A DNA stretch of 64,000 nt from Bog-756 sp963704615. Its GTDB lineage: Bacteria > Actinomycetota > Acidimicrobiia > Acidimicrobiales > RAAP-2. The first letter of the stretch is position 1. The number at the start of each line of letters is the position of its first letter. Positions 44,707 through 53,829 of the stretch are shown here, piece by piece. The notes below the pieces were generated by a model. The model was not told where the DNA came from and ran no database searches. It saw only the letters and a program-made list of their open reading frames with translations. A program made the translations under genes and the position numbers. Where the stretch lies: assembly GCA_963704615.1 (NCBI GenBank), contig OY969923.1, positions 1,240,001 through 1,304,000 of the forward strand, written 5' to 3'.

Positions 44707-47214
44707 GTGGCACGGGCCTATGACGTTCTCGAGGTCGAGAAGAAGTGGCAACGGCGGTGGGCCGAGGACGGCATCTACCAGGTGGATGCCGACGACCCTC
44801 GTCCGCCCTGGTACGTGCTCACCATGTATCCCTATCCGTCGGGCCCGGCCCACATGGGCCACGTCCGCAATTACACCTTTGGCGACCTCCTGGTTCGGCA
44901 CCGGACCATGCTCGGCTATGCCGTCTTGTCACCTTTCGGGTTCGACTCGTTTGGCTTGCCCGCCGAGAACGCGGCCATCCAGACCGGCACCCACCCCCGT
45001 ATCTTCACCGACGCCCGGATCGCCGAGCTCAAGGAGTCGGTCATTTCGCTCGGTGCCGTCTACGACTGGCGTCGCGAAATCCGCAGTCACGATCCGGAGT
45101 ACATCCGCTGGAACCAGGTCATCTTCGAGCGCTTTTTGGCTGCGGGTCTGGCCTATCGGGCCAATGCGCCGGTCAACTGGTGCCCCGGCTGTCAGACCGT
45201 CCTGGCCAACGAACAGGTCCTACCCGACGGCACCTGCGAGCGATCCGGTGACCTGGTGGTCAAGCGCAATCTCGAACAGTGGTTCTTCAGCATCACGCAG
45301 TACGCCGACGAGCTGCTGGCTGATCTCGACGGCCTCGAGTGGCCCGAGAGGGTCAAGACCATGCAGCGGAACTGGATCGGCCGATCCGAGGGGGCCGAGT
45401 TCGATCTGGTCGTCGCCGGCCGCGACGGCAGTGACGGCAGGGATCCGCTCGCCCTGCGCGTGTTCACCACCCGACCGGACACGTCGTTTGGCATGACCTA
45501 TGCCGTCGTCGCGCCTGAGCATCCGATGGTCGAGGTGCTGACCACTCCCGAGCACCGGGTCGAGGTCGAGGAGCTCCAGGCTCGGGCCGCCCTCAGCACC
45601 GACGTCGAGCGCATGGCGGAAACTGGGGCCGCCAGCCTGACCCGGCGCGGGGCGTTCACCGGCTCGTCGGTCATCAACCCCTTCACCGGCCGGCCGGTAC
45701 CCGTCTACGTGGCCGACTACGTGCTGATGGGCTACGGCACGGGCGCCATCATGGCCGTCCCGGCCGAGGACACTCGGGACTGGGACTTCGCCATCGCCTA
45801 CGGCCTGCCGGTGGTGCGGACGGTGCAGCCGCCCGAGGGATGGGAGGAGCACGGAGGCCCGAACGGCGGTCCGGGAGGTGCTTACACGGGCGCCGGCGAG
45901 AAGATCAACAGTGGATGGCTCAACGGAATGGACATTCCCGAGGCCAAGGCCCGGGCCATCGAGTGGCTGGAAGCCGAGGGCATCGGCATACGGACCGTCA
46001 ATTACCGGCTGCGCGACTGGTTGGTCTCCCGTCAGAGGTTCTGGGGGTGCCCGATCCCCATCGTGTACTGCCCCGACCACGGCATCGTGCCCGTCCCCGA
46101 GGAAGAGCTGCCCGTGCTAGCCCCCGACGACGTGGAGTTCCTGCCCACAGGTCAGTCGCCCCTGGCCACCAATCCGGAGTTTCTGTACACCACCTGCCCG
46201 ATCTGTGGCGGTCCCGCCACCCGCGAGACGGACACCATGGACACCTTCGTCGACTCGTCGTGGTACTTCTTGCGCTTCACCGACCCTTGGTCCCCCGACT
46301 TGCCTTTCGACCCTGCCATCGCCCGCCACTGGATGCCGGTGGACCAGTACATCGGCGGGATCGAACACGCCATCCTCCACCTGCTCTACGCCCGCTTCTA
46401 CACCAAGGCGCTGTCCGACATCGGCCTGTCCCCCGAGGAATTGCGGGAACCCTTTACCCGCTACTACGCCCAGGGGATGATCCGAATGGACGGGACGAAG
46501 ATGTCCAAGTCCAAGGGCAATCTGGTGGCACCGGCCCGCTACCTGAACTCGGTGGGAGCCGACGCACTCCGCCTGTTCCACCTTTTCGTGGGTCCGCCGA
46601 CCGACGACATGGACTGGAGCGCTCAAACCGACAGCGTGATCGACGGCTGCGCCCGATTCCTCGATCGGGTCTGGCGTCTGGCTGTCCCTCGGGACGATGA
46701 CCCGCCACCCGCCAGCGGGCCGATCACCGACAAGGACCTGGCCATCCGCCGGGCCACCCACCGGCTGATCGACCGGATCAGTCGCGACTTCGAGCGTTGG
46801 TCTTACAACACGGCGGTGGCCGCCTGCATGGAGTTCGTCAATCTCCTCCAGCCCTATGTGCGCGGCGGGGGCCAGGACCAGGTGGTCGCCGAGGCGGTGG
46901 ACACGCTGCTGTTGATGATGGCCCCGATGACCCCCCACCTGACCGCCGAGGCCTGGGAACGTCGACACGATGACCTGGTCCACCTCCAGCCCTGGCCGGT
47001 TGCCGACCCGGAGCTGGCCGCCGAGGAGTCGGTGACCATGGTCGTCCAGCTCAACGGCAAGGTCCGTGACCGGATCGACGTGCCGGTGACGATCACCGAG
47101 GCCGAGGCCGTCCGTCTGGCTATCGTCACGCCGGCAGTGGTGGACGCCCTCGCCGGTGGCAAGCCTCGCCGGGTGATCGCTCGCCCGCCCCGGCTGGTCA
47201 ATATCGTCGTCTGA
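44707..47214 (+). CDS. leuS: Leucyl-tRNA synthetase
   Basis: 835 residues, the normal bacterial length. A class I synthetase: the HIGH-type motif is HMGH (residues 49-52, in PYPSGPAHMGHVRNY) and the KMSKS motif is KMSKS (598-602). The CP1 editing domain (about 220-420) has TTRPDTSFGMTY and the MAVPAEDTRDWDFA region that limits misacylated tRNA. WYFLRFTDPW and an anticodon-binding helical bundle follow, with a C-terminal domain (VQLNGKVRDRIDV). It charges tRNA-Leu in the cytoplasm. GTG 44707 is the apparent start; no clear ribosome binding site is seen. It is the first intact core gene right of the tRNA. Confidence 0.97.
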   Translation: MARAYDVLEVEKKWQRRWAEDGIYQVDADDPRPPWYVLTMYPYPSGPAHMGHVRNYTFGDLLVRHRTMLGYAVLSPFGFDSFGLPAENAAIQTGTHPRIFTDARIAELKESVISLGAVYDWRREIRSHDPEYIRWNQVIFERFLAAGLAYRANAPVNWCPGCQTVLANEQVLPDGTCERSGDLVVKRNLEQWFFSITQYADELLADLDGLEWPERVKTMQRNWIGRSEGAEFDLVVAGRDGSDGRDPLALRVFTTRPDTSFGMTYAVVAPEHPMVEVLTTPEHRVEVEELQARAALSTDVERMAETGAASLTRRGAFTGSSVINPFTGRPVPVYVADYVLMGYGTGAIMAVPAEDTRDWDFAIAYGLPVVRTVQPPEGWEEHGGPNGGPGGAYTGAGEKINSGWLNGMDIPEAKARAIEWLEAEGIGIRTVNYRLRDWLVSRQRFWGCPIPIVYCPDHGIVPVPEEELPVLAPDDVEFLPTGQSPLATNPEFLYTTCPICGGPATRETDTMDTFVDSSWYFLRFTDPWSPDLPFDPAIARHWMPVDQYIGGIEHAILHLLYARFYTKALSDIGLSPEELREPFTRYYAQGMIRMDGTKMSKSKGNLVAPARYLNSVGADALRLFHLFVGPPTDDMDWSAQTDSVIDGCARFLDRVWRLAVPRDDDPPPASGPITDKDLAIRRATHRLIDRISRDFERWSYNTAVAACMEFVNLLQPYVRGGGQDQVVAEAVDTLLLMMAPMTPHLTAEAWERRHDDLVHLQPWPVADPELAAEESVTMVVQLNGKVRDRIDVPVTITEAEAVRLAIVTPAVVDALAGGKPRRVIARPPRLVNIVV

Positions 47215-47248
47215 GCCACTCGGCGCCGGGTGAGGGGTCGGGCGCCCG

Positions 47249-48259
47249 TCATCCGACCTTGAACCCGGCAAGCACCTCCGCCCACCGTTTCGGCTCCATC
47301 GGGTAGGGAGCGTAGAAGTTGAACCGGTCGACCACGCCCCCGAACCGCTCGAGCACCATGCCGGCGATGTCGTCGATCGGGCCCACCACGGCGAAGGTGT
47401 TGAGCATCTGGTCATCGATGAGGTCGGCCATCTCTTCCCAGGCCCCGCGTTTGGACAGAGTGTTGAGGTCGGTCTGGAGATCGCCCCACCCATGGAGCTC
47501 GAGGACCGGGCGGTAGGCAGGGGTGGATCCGTAGAAGGCGAGTTGGGTCTTGACCGCCTTGGTGGCGGCCTCGACCGCGGCATCGTCGGGCCCGGTCACC
47601 ACCATCCCGGGGTAGGAGATCTCTACCTCGGAGCGGGACCTGCCGCTGGCCGCCAAGCCGCGCTCGAGAGCGGGCACCGTCACCTCCCGCAGGTAGTGTT
47701 CGGTGGTGAACCCGTGAGCCAGCAGGCCGTCGGCCACCTCGCCCGCCACCTCCGTCATCTTCTCGCCCACCGCGGCCAGAAAGACGGACGGGTTTCCGAA
47801 GGGATTCGGTCCCGGGTCGAACATCGGGGTCATCAGGGTGTGCCGGTAGAACTCGCCCCGGAAGGCGAGCCGGCTGCCCTGCGCCCAGCTGGCCCAGATG
47901 GCCCGGATGGCCAGGATGAGCTCACGCATCCGGGGCGCTGGGTGCGACCAGGTCATCGAGAACCTCTTCTCGATGTGGGGCTTGATCTGGGAGCCGAGCC
48001 CCAGCATGAACCGACCTTCCGACAGCGTCTGGAGATCATTGGCCATCGTGGCCAGGTTCATCGGGTTGCGAGCGAAGGCCACGGCGATGCCCGTGCCGAG
48101 TTTGATCCGTTCGCTGTGTTCGGCCGCGAGGACCAGTGGGAAGAAGGGGTCGTGGGCGACCTCGGCCGACCACAGTCCGTCGTAGCCGACCTCCTCGGCC
48201 AGCCGGGCCGACTCGATCGCCCCAATGGGGTCGAACCCGATGCCTCCATCGACGAGCAT
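47249..48259 (-). CDS. LLM-class F420-dependent oxidoreductase
   Basis: 336 residues with the bacterial luciferase-like TIM-barrel. ESARLAEEVGYDGLWSAEVAHDPF (about 14-37) and RIKLGTGIAVAFARNPMNLATMANDLQTLSEGRFMLGLGSQ (about 51-91) are the usual cofactor-site segments; GFTTEHYLREVTVPALERGL lies further on. It resembles the actinobacterial F420-binding LLM subgroup, so it probably transfers hydride from reduced F420 to an unknown substrate. It is convergent with leuS (about 35 bp between stops) and divergent from the DUF1707 gene. ATG 48259 fits the family N-terminus. Confidence 0.88.
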   Translation of the reverse strand: MLVDGGIGFDPIGAIESARLAEEVGYDGLWSAEVAHDPFFPLVLAAEHSERIKLGTGIAVAFARNPMNLATMANDLQTLSEGRFMLGLGSQIKPHIEKRFSMTWSHPAPRMRELILAIRAIWASWAQGSRLAFRGEFYRHTLMTPMFDPGPNPFGNPSVFLAAVGEKMTEVAGEVADGLLAHGFTTEHYLREVTVPALERGLAASGRSRSEVEISYPGMVVTGPDDAAVEAATKAVKTQLAFYGSTPAYRPVLELHGWGDLQTDLNTLSKRGAWEEMADLIDDQMLNTFAVVGPIDDIAGMVLERFGGVVDRFNFYAPYPMEPKRWAEVLAGFKVG

Positions 48260-48345
48260 GGGCCACGCTACCTCCGAGCACAGGTCACCAATATCGGCTC
48301 AACCTGCCATGGTTGCGTTGCCGGTGCCGTCTGCCGCACAATTTG

Positions 48346-48978
48346 GTGGTGACCGAAGACGCCACCGACGGTCGCCCTTGGCCCATCGACCCGATCGGGC
48401 CACCCTCAGGAGCGCCTCGTCCGGTTCCCGAATTGGTCGTGGTCGATGGCGTCGACGACCTGTCGAGCGCCTTCGCCGGCTTGGCCAACGGCGACGCTCC
48501 CGCTGCCGGCAATGGTTCGTCACCTCCGCCGATAGGCGCACCGGACCCGGCCCTGGACACGGTCACCGACGACGACCGCACGACCTACGGTCGGCTCCTG
48601 GATCGTGCCGCCGAGCGCGGCCTGCTCAGCCCCTACGACTACGAGGTGAGGCTGGGGGAGTTGGCCGAGGCGACCAGCCTCGACCAGATGCGCCGCATCG
48701 TCACCGAACTCCCGGTTTTCGCCTCCCCACCTCCGGTCCCCGCCCGCGCCTCCCGTCCTTCCCGACGGTCGGTCCCGGTGGTCTCGCCGGACGCCGCCCC
48801 CGATCCCGTTGCCCGACGCCCCCGCGCCAGCCCCTGGGTTCTGCTCGTGGTCATAGTGGCGGTGGTGTTGGCTTCACTGGTCTTCTTCGCCGTCTTCGCC
48901 GAGCATCTGGTCCACAACCACGACCCGGGAACGGTCATCGGGTCGGCCGCCCGCCTCCTCAGTGCCCTTCACCCCTGA
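48346..48978 (+). CDS. DUF1707 domain membrane protein
   Basis: About 210 residues. After a variable N-terminus, residues about 70-120 carry the DUF1707 signature (DDDRTTYGRLLDRAAERGLLS, then YEVRLGELAEATSLDQMRRIV). A Pro/Arg-rich linker and one membrane segment (WVLLVVIVAVVLASLVFFAVF, about 168-188) follow. DUF1707 is found at the N-terminus of many actinobacterial membrane proteins of unknown role. GTG 48346 (or 48349) is chosen because an upstream extension would run antisense into the divergent oxidoreductase. Its 3' end overlaps the convergent PAC2 gene by 20 bp. Confidence 0.75.
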   Translation: MVTEDATDGRPWPIDPIGPPSGAPRPVPELVVVDGVDDLSSAFAGLANGDAPAAGNGSSPPPIGAPDPALDTVTDDDRTTYGRLLDRAAERGLLSPYDYEVRLGELAEATSLDQMRRIVTELPVFASPPPVPARASRPSRRSVPVVSPDAAPDPVARRPRASPWVLLVVIVAVVLASLVFFAVFAEHLVHNHDPGTVIGSAARLLSALHP

Positions 48979-49867
48979 GGAACTGCTCGAGCTCGGCTGC
49001 GATCTCGTCGCCACTGGGCAGGTCCACTTCGAGTCCGGTCGGGTCCACCTCTTCGGAGTCGAGGGCTGCCTCGAGTCGTCGGACCATGGCCAGGTGCTCG
49101 GGGTTGGCGCCGATCAATTCGTCCACCTGGCGCCGCGCCTCGTCGCCGGCGCGGTGAAGGGACGAGCTGTCGAGCACCGTGCCGGTCACCGCGCACAGGC
49201 CTTCGATCAGGGCCGCACTGGCCTCGGGGTAGGGCATGGCCGACACATAGTGGGGGACCCGCGCCCAGAGCCCGATCACCGGGACACCGGCGATGCCCAG
49301 CGAGACCTCCAGGGCGGCCTGCACTCCGGCCGGCACCTCGAGCGTCCCGCGGACGGTGCCGACCCGACCGGCCAGGTCGGCGGATTGAGGAGGGACGGTC
49401 GAGGCCAGACGGACCGGTCGGGTATGGGGCGTGGGTGCGGGGAACGCCCCCAGACCCACCACCATGCGGACCCCGATGTCCTGGGCCAGTCCCACCACGG
49501 CTCGGATGAAGGTCGGCCACCGAAAATCCGGCTCGGGTCCGGTGAGATAGGCGATGTCGGCACCAACCTTGTCCTTGCCCGCGATCACCCGGATGGCCGG
49601 CCAGGTGAGCTCGGTGGTGACCCCGTCTTCGAGGCGGGCGATGGGGCGTCGGGCCCGCTGGTCGACCAGCACTTCGGTGTCGAAGGTGGCCACTAGGGCC
49701 GTCGGCGACGAGGTGATGAGTTCAGCGATGGCCGCAGACGCCCCCATTCCGGCGTCGACCCATCCGTCGAGTCCGACGACCAGCACCGGACGGTTGAGGC
49801 GTTGGGCAATGGGTTCGCCCCAATCGGGGTCGATCTCGTACAGCGTCATCGGATCGTGTTCGTTCAC
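48959..49867 (-). CDS. PAC2 family protein
   Basis: 302 residues of the PAC2 (proteasome-assembly-chaperone 2-like) family. The start PVLVVGLDGWVDAGMGASAAI (about 27-47), TFDTEVLVDQRARRP (about 61-75) and YLTGPEPDFRWPTF (about 106-119) match actinobacterial members, as does the central VPHYVSAMPYPEASAALIE. The C-terminal 60 residues are helical and acidic. These proteins are linked to the actinobacterial proteasome or its regulation by family membership only; no proteasome gene is in the window. The ATG overlaps the stop of the upstream phosphotransferase gene by four bases, so the two are cotranscribed. Confidence 0.87.
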   Translation of the reverse strand: MNEHDPMTLYEIDPDWGEPIAQRLNRPVLVVGLDGWVDAGMGASAAIAELITSSPTALVATFDTEVLVDQRARRPIARLEDGVTTELTWPAIRVIAGKDKVGADIAYLTGPEPDFRWPTFIRAVVGLAQDIGVRMVVGLGAFPAPTPHTRPVRLASTVPPQSADLAGRVGTVRGTLEVPAGVQAALEVSLGIAGVPVIGLWARVPHYVSAMPYPEASAALIEGLCAVTGTVLDSSSLHRAGDEARRQVDELIGANPEHLAMVRRLEAALDSEEVDPTGLEVDLPSGDEIAAELEQFLRGEGH

Positions 49868-50925
49868 AGCGACTCCACCTCGGCCAGAGCCCGCTCACCC
49901 AGCCGTCCCACATGGGCGGCGAACTGATCGACGCCGGAACGGTCGCCCGCCGCCGCCCCGCCCGCGTAGCGCACGTGCACACCCTGGAGGATGCAGGCCA
50001 GTTTCCAGTACCCGAATGCCCGGTAGTAGGCGATCTCCGAAACGTCACGGCCGGTCAGTTCCGCGTAGCGGTCCAACAACTCCGATCGACGGGCGAATCC
50101 GGGAAGAGCGGTGGGTGCCACCCCGATCAGAGCCTGATCGCCGTCTCCGGGCTCAGCCCAGTAGACCATCAGCAGTCCGAGATCGGCCAGGGGATCACCC
50201 AGCGTGCAGATCTCCCAGTCGAGGATGGCGCGCACGTTTCCTCCGTCGTCCAGGACCGTGTTGTCCAGCCGGTAGTCACCGTGGACGATCACTCCACCCT
50301 GCTGTTCGGGGATCCTTTCCTCCAACAGCTGGTGGACGCGGTCGACGACGGACGGCCCCGGTTGCCCATCCAATGTCGACTGGGTGAACTGTCCGTGCCA
50401 CCGTTTGAGTTGACGGGCGATGTAGCCGTCGCGGCGGGCGAAGTCTTGGAGACCGACCGCGTCCACGTCGACGGCGTGGAGTTGGGCCAGGGTCTCGATG
50501 ATGGATTGCCCGGCGCGGGCGCGGCCGGCTGGGGTGAGGTGTGCGGCGGCACGTTCGTCGCGCACGATATGGCCGTCCACGAAGGACATCACGTAGAAGG
50601 GCGCCCCGTTCACCGATGGGTCGGTGCACAGCCCGAGGGTGCGCGGGACCGGGACTCCGGTCGGAACCAGGGCGGTGATCACCGTGTACTCGCGCTTCAT
50701 GTCGTGGGCCGTGGGGAGCACGTGGCTGACCGGAGGGCGCCGGAGGGCGAAGGCGTGACCGGACCGATCGGTGACCCGGTAGGTCAGATTGGAGCGCCCA
50801 CCGGCAATGAGCTCGAAGTCGTAAGGGGGATCGGACTCGGGCATGGTCGCCTCCATCCAGGTGGTGACCCCCTCGCGATCGATCCCCTCGATGTCGATGC
50901 CGGCGGCGACCGGCCCTGCTTCCAT
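49864..50925 (-). CDS. Phosphotransferase family protein (APH/ACAD10-like kinase fold)
   Basis: About 353 residues with an aminoglycoside-phosphotransferase-like fold. GGRSNLTYRVTD (about 42-53) is the nucleotide-binding loop, LRRPPVSHVLPTAHDMKREY the substrate-side helix, VIVHGDYRLDNTVLD (about 219-233) the catalytic HxDxxxxN loop and AILDWEICTLGDPLADLG (about 243-260) the metal-binding DxE loop. This is the actinobacterial subgroup often found beside acyl-CoA metabolism genes. The substrate is unknown. ATG 50925 (MEAGPVAAG) is used; the longer open frame upstream lies antisense to the thioredoxin gene and is not credible. Confidence 0.85.
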   Translation of the reverse strand: MEAGPVAAGIDIEGIDREGVTTWMEATMPESDPPYDFELIAGGRSNLTYRVTDRSGHAFALRRPPVSHVLPTAHDMKREYTVITALVPTGVPVPRTLGLCTDPSVNGAPFYVMSFVDGHIVRDERAAAHLTPAGRARAGQSIIETLAQLHAVDVDAVGLQDFARRDGYIARQLKRWHGQFTQSTLDGQPGPSVVDRVHQLLEERIPEQQGGVIVHGDYRLDNTVLDDGGNVRAILDWEICTLGDPLADLGLLMVYWAEPGDGDQALIGVAPTALPGFARRSELLDRYAELTGRDVSEIAYYRAFGYWKLACILQGVHVRYAGGAAAGDRSGVDQFAAHVGRLGERALAEVESL

Positions 50926-51084
50926 GGGTACGACGCTACCCGCCCTGGGTTCCCGCTCCGGAGCAGACCGGGTCGAGGCGTCCCTGTCCAACCGAGCTTC
51001 CGGCCCGGGTCGGCAGCGTCGCCCCCACCCGGACGTCCCGCCGGCCACGCCTGAATGGCTGGGCTCTCCCGGTATGGTCGTGGC

Positions 51085-51804
51085 ATGGTCGACGTCACCG
51101 ATGCCACGTTCGAAGATGAGGTTCTCCGGCGGTCGTCCGAGTTGCCGGTCGTGGTGGACCTGTGGGCTCCGTGGTGCGGGCCCTGCCAGACTCTCGGGCC
51201 GATCATCGAGAAGGTGGTGGATGCCACCGAGGGCGCTGTCGCGCTGGCCAAGGTGAACGTGGACGAGAACCCGGCCATCTCCCAGAGCTTTCAGGTGCAG
51301 TCGATCCCGGCGGTGTTCGCCATGAGGGACGGCAAGGTCGTCGACGGCTTCATCGGCGCACTCCCCGAGGAGGCGGTCAAGGAGTTCGTGGCCAAGCTGA
51401 CCCCGGCTCCGTCTGAGGCCGATCTGCTGGTGGACGAGGGGGTACGTTCCGCAACCGAGGCACCGCTGCGGAGGGCTCTCGAGCTGCAGCCCGACCACGA
51501 GGGTGCCATCGTCGCACTGGCCCGCATGCTGATTGCCGACGGCGACACCGATGGCGCCATCACCCTTCTCGGTCGGATCCCGGAAACCCCGGACACCCGC
51601 CTGTTGCTGGCCGAGGCGCGCCTGGCCTCCCAGCAGGTCGACGTGAACGGCGTCGCCGTCGAGGAGCTGTTGGACGGGCTCCTCGACCGCGTTCGCAACG
51701 ACGAGGACGCCCGCCAGGAGTTTCTGGACCTGCTGGAGACGCTCGGACCGGACGACCCCCGCACCACCAACTACCGCAAGGCCCTGGCCACCCGGCTGTT
51801 CTGA
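51085..51804 (+). CDS. Thioredoxin-TPR protein (CnoX/YbbN-like)
   Basis: About 239 residues. The N-terminal thioredoxin domain has the active-site motif WCGPC (Cys31 and Cys34) and the cis-Pro in VQSIPAVFAM. The C-terminal half (about 115-239) holds TPR-like helices (LRRALELQPDHEGAIVALARML, DGDTDGAITLLGRIP), as in the chaperedoxin CnoX/YbbN family, which protects proteins from over-oxidation and hands them to chaperones. Here the CxxC is complete, so true redox activity is possible. ATG 51085 matches the domain start. It is divergent from the phosphotransferase gene and about 95 bp ahead of the folP2-like gene. Confidence 0.9.
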   Translation: MVDVTDATFEDEVLRRSSELPVVVDLWAPWCGPCQTLGPIIEKVVDATEGAVALAKVNVDENPAISQSFQVQSIPAVFAMRDGKVVDGFIGALPEEAVKEFVAKLTPAPSEADLLVDEGVRSATEAPLRRALELQPDHEGAIVALARMLIADGDTDGAITLLGRIPETPDTRLLLAEARLASQQVDVNGVAVEELLDGLLDRVRNDEDARQEFLDLLETLGPDDPRTTNYRKALATRLF

Positions 51805-51899
51805 GCCTCCGGCCCGATCGGCCCCCGGTTGGCCGCTCGTCCGGTTCGTCCTGTTCGTGCTGTTCGTCCCGGTTGGCCGGGGGGATAGCGTGCCTTCCC

Positions 51900-52784
51900 G
51901 TGGAGGCGACCACTCTGACCCTGGGCCAGCGGAGCTTCGACATCGGTGAGCGGGCCCTGGTCATGGGCATCCTCAACCGCACGCCCGACTCCTTCTACGA
52001 CCGGGGGGCGACCTTCGCCCTCGACGATCTCGTCCGTCGCGCCGAGCGGTTGGCGTCGGAGGGTGCGGACATCCTCGACGTGGGTGGGGTGAAGGCAGGG
52101 CCCGGTCCCGCGGTGAGCGAAGCGGAGGAGCTCGACCGGGTGATCCCGGCCATCGAGGCTCTCCGGGTCCGCGTCGACGTTCCCCTGTCGGTGGACACCT
52201 GGAGGGCGTCGGTGGCAAAGGAGGCCTACGCGGTCGGGGCAGTGGTTGGCAACGACATCAGCGGGTTCGCCGACCCGGAGTACCTGCCGGTGGCGGCCGC
52301 CGCCGGGGCCACCGTCGTGGCCACCCATATCCGGCTCGGCCCGCGCATCCCCGATCCCGAGCCGGTCTATGACGACGTGGTCGGAGCCGTGACGGCATTT
52401 CTGGTCGAGCGGGCAGGATGGGCGCGTGCCGTGGGACTGACCCCCGATCGCATCGTGCTCGACGCCGGTCTCGACCTGGGCAAGACCGCCGATCAGTCGC
52501 TTGCCCTCCTCCGGGCTTCGGACCGCTTGTCGCATCTGGGCTATCCGTTGTTGCTGTCAGCGTCGAACAAGACCTTCCTCGGGGTCGTGCTCCACCTCGA
52601 CCTGGACGAACGGCAGGAAGCCTCGCTGGCCGCCGCTGCCCTGGGCGTGGCGCTCGGTTGCCGCATTGTCCGGGTCCACGACGTTGCCGCTCACCGGCAG
52701 GTGTGTTCGGTCCTGGCTGCCATCAACGCGGCCGGCCTGGCATCCCGTCGCGTGGCCAAGGTCGTCGCCCGGACCGGGCGGTGA
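51900..52784 (+). CDS. folP2: Dihydropteroate synthase paralogue, FolP2-like
   Basis: About 294 residues, TIM-barrel pterin-binding fold. It keeps the DHPS signatures MGILNRTPDSFYD, LSVDTW, NDISG, SNKTFLG and RVHDV. However, it reads DVGGVKAGPG where active FolP1 has DIGGESTRPG, and LDAGLDLGK where the usual motif is DPGIGFGK. These replacements match mycobacterial FolP2 (Rv1207-like), a paralogue reported not to replace true DHPS, so folate synthesis should not be assumed. GTG 51900 is preferred; a TTG at 51873 is an alternative. The stop overlaps the holA start (GTGA), so the two genes are coupled. Confidence 0.85.
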   Translation: MEATTLTLGQRSFDIGERALVMGILNRTPDSFYDRGATFALDDLVRRAERLASEGADILDVGGVKAGPGPAVSEAEELDRVIPAIEALRVRVDVPLSVDTWRASVAKEAYAVGAVVGNDISGFADPEYLPVAAAAGATVVATHIRLGPRIPDPEPVYDDVVGAVTAFLVERAGWARAVGLTPDRIVLDAGLDLGKTADQSLALLRASDRLSHLGYPLLLSASNKTFLGVVLHLDLDERQEASLAAAALGVALGCRIVRVHDVAAHRQVCSVLAAINAAGLASRRVAKVVARTGR

Positions 52785-53815
52785 AGGCGGTGTCCTCGGC
52801 GGTGGAGGCCGGCACCACGGCGGGATCCGGCACCGGCCACCGGGCCGCCTACCTGATCAAAGGCGACGACCCCTCGCTGGTGGCTCAGGCCGCCCACGCC
52901 CTCGTCGGGCGCCTGGTGGCGGGGGGCGACCTCTCGTTGATGGTGGAGGAGTTCGGGGGACCGGGGGCGGAGCCGTTCGATGTGGGCGCAGTCATCGACG
53001 CCTGCACCACGCCGCCCTTCCTGGTCGAGCGGCGGGTGGTGGTGGTGCGGGAGGCCGGTCAGCTGAGCGCGGCCGACGCCAAGCGACTCACGTCGTATCT
53101 CGAGGACCCCCTGGCCACCACCGCCCTGGTGCTCGTGTCCGGTGGGGGGGCGGTGCCCGCCACCCTGGCTCGAGCGGTCGGCACGGCCGGCGAGGTCGTC
53201 GAGACCACCGTCGGGCGGGGCAGGGCCCGATCGCAATGGCTGGCCGACCATCTGAAGGATGGCCCGGTGCGGCTGGACGGTCCCGCTACGGCGCGACTCT
53301 CCGAGCACTTGGGGGCGGACATGGGCCGACTGGTCGGGCTGCTCGACACCCTGGCCGCGGCCTACGGGCCGGGGGCCTCGGTGGCCCTCGACGATCTCGA
53401 GCCGTTCCTGGGCGAGGCGGGGTCGCTGGCCCCCTGGGATCTGACCGACGCCATCGATGCCGGCGACACCGCCCAGGCGATGTCCGTGCTCCATCGCATG
53501 CTGGGGGCGGGCGACTCCCACCCCTTGGTGGTGATGGCGCTCCTGCACCGCCACTTCCGGCAGATCCTCCGGCTCGACGGCGCCGATGTGACGTCACCGG
53601 AGGAGGCGGCCCAGCTCCTGGGCATCAAGAGCGCGTTCCCAGCCAAGAAGGCGCTGGCCCAGGCTCGGCGGTTGGGCACGGCCCGCATCGCCCGGGCCAT
53701 CCAGCTCCTGGCCGACGCCGACCTCGACCTGCGTGGCGTCACCGTGCTGCCCGGGGAGACCGTGCTCGAGGTTCTGGTGGCCCGGTTGAGCCGACTGGCT
53801 CGGCAGGGCCGGTAG
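52781..53815 (+). CDS. holA: DNA polymerase III delta subunit
   Basis: 344 residues. The HolA/delta pattern is present: an N-terminal AAA+-like domain beginning AYLIKGDDPSLVAQAAHALV, then PPFLVERRVVVVREAGQLS and TTALVLVSGG. The C-terminal helical collar (WDLTDAIDAGDTAQAMSVLHRML, HPLVVMALLHRHFRQILRL, DLDLRGVTVLPGETVLEVLVARL) ends as usual for delta. It is the clamp-loader subunit that opens the beta clamp. GTG 52781 overlaps the folP2-like stop by four bases. In many actinobacteria rpsT follows holA; it does not here. Confidence 0.92.
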   Translation: MKAVSSAVEAGTTAGSGTGHRAAYLIKGDDPSLVAQAAHALVGRLVAGGDLSLMVEEFGGPGAEPFDVGAVIDACTTPPFLVERRVVVVREAGQLSAADAKRLTSYLEDPLATTALVLVSGGGAVPATLARAVGTAGEVVETTVGRGRARSQWLADHLKDGPVRLDGPATARLSEHLGADMGRLVGLLDTLAAAYGPGASVALDDLEPFLGEAGSLAPWDLTDAIDAGDTAQAMSVLHRMLGAGDSHPLVVMALLHRHFRQILRLDGADVTSPEEAAQLLGIKSAFPAKKALAQARRLGTARIARAIQLLADADLDLRGVTVLPGETVLEVLVARLSRLARQGR

Positions 53816-53829
53816 GCGGAAGGCGCCGT

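Noticed and set aside
46117..47583. Minus-strand 488-codon frame
   Set aside because: Entirely antisense to leuS and the oxidoreductase; no domain.
50926..51498. N-terminal extension of the phosphotransferase frame
   Set aside because: It runs antisense through the thioredoxin gene and shows no conserved sequence before MEAGPVAAG.
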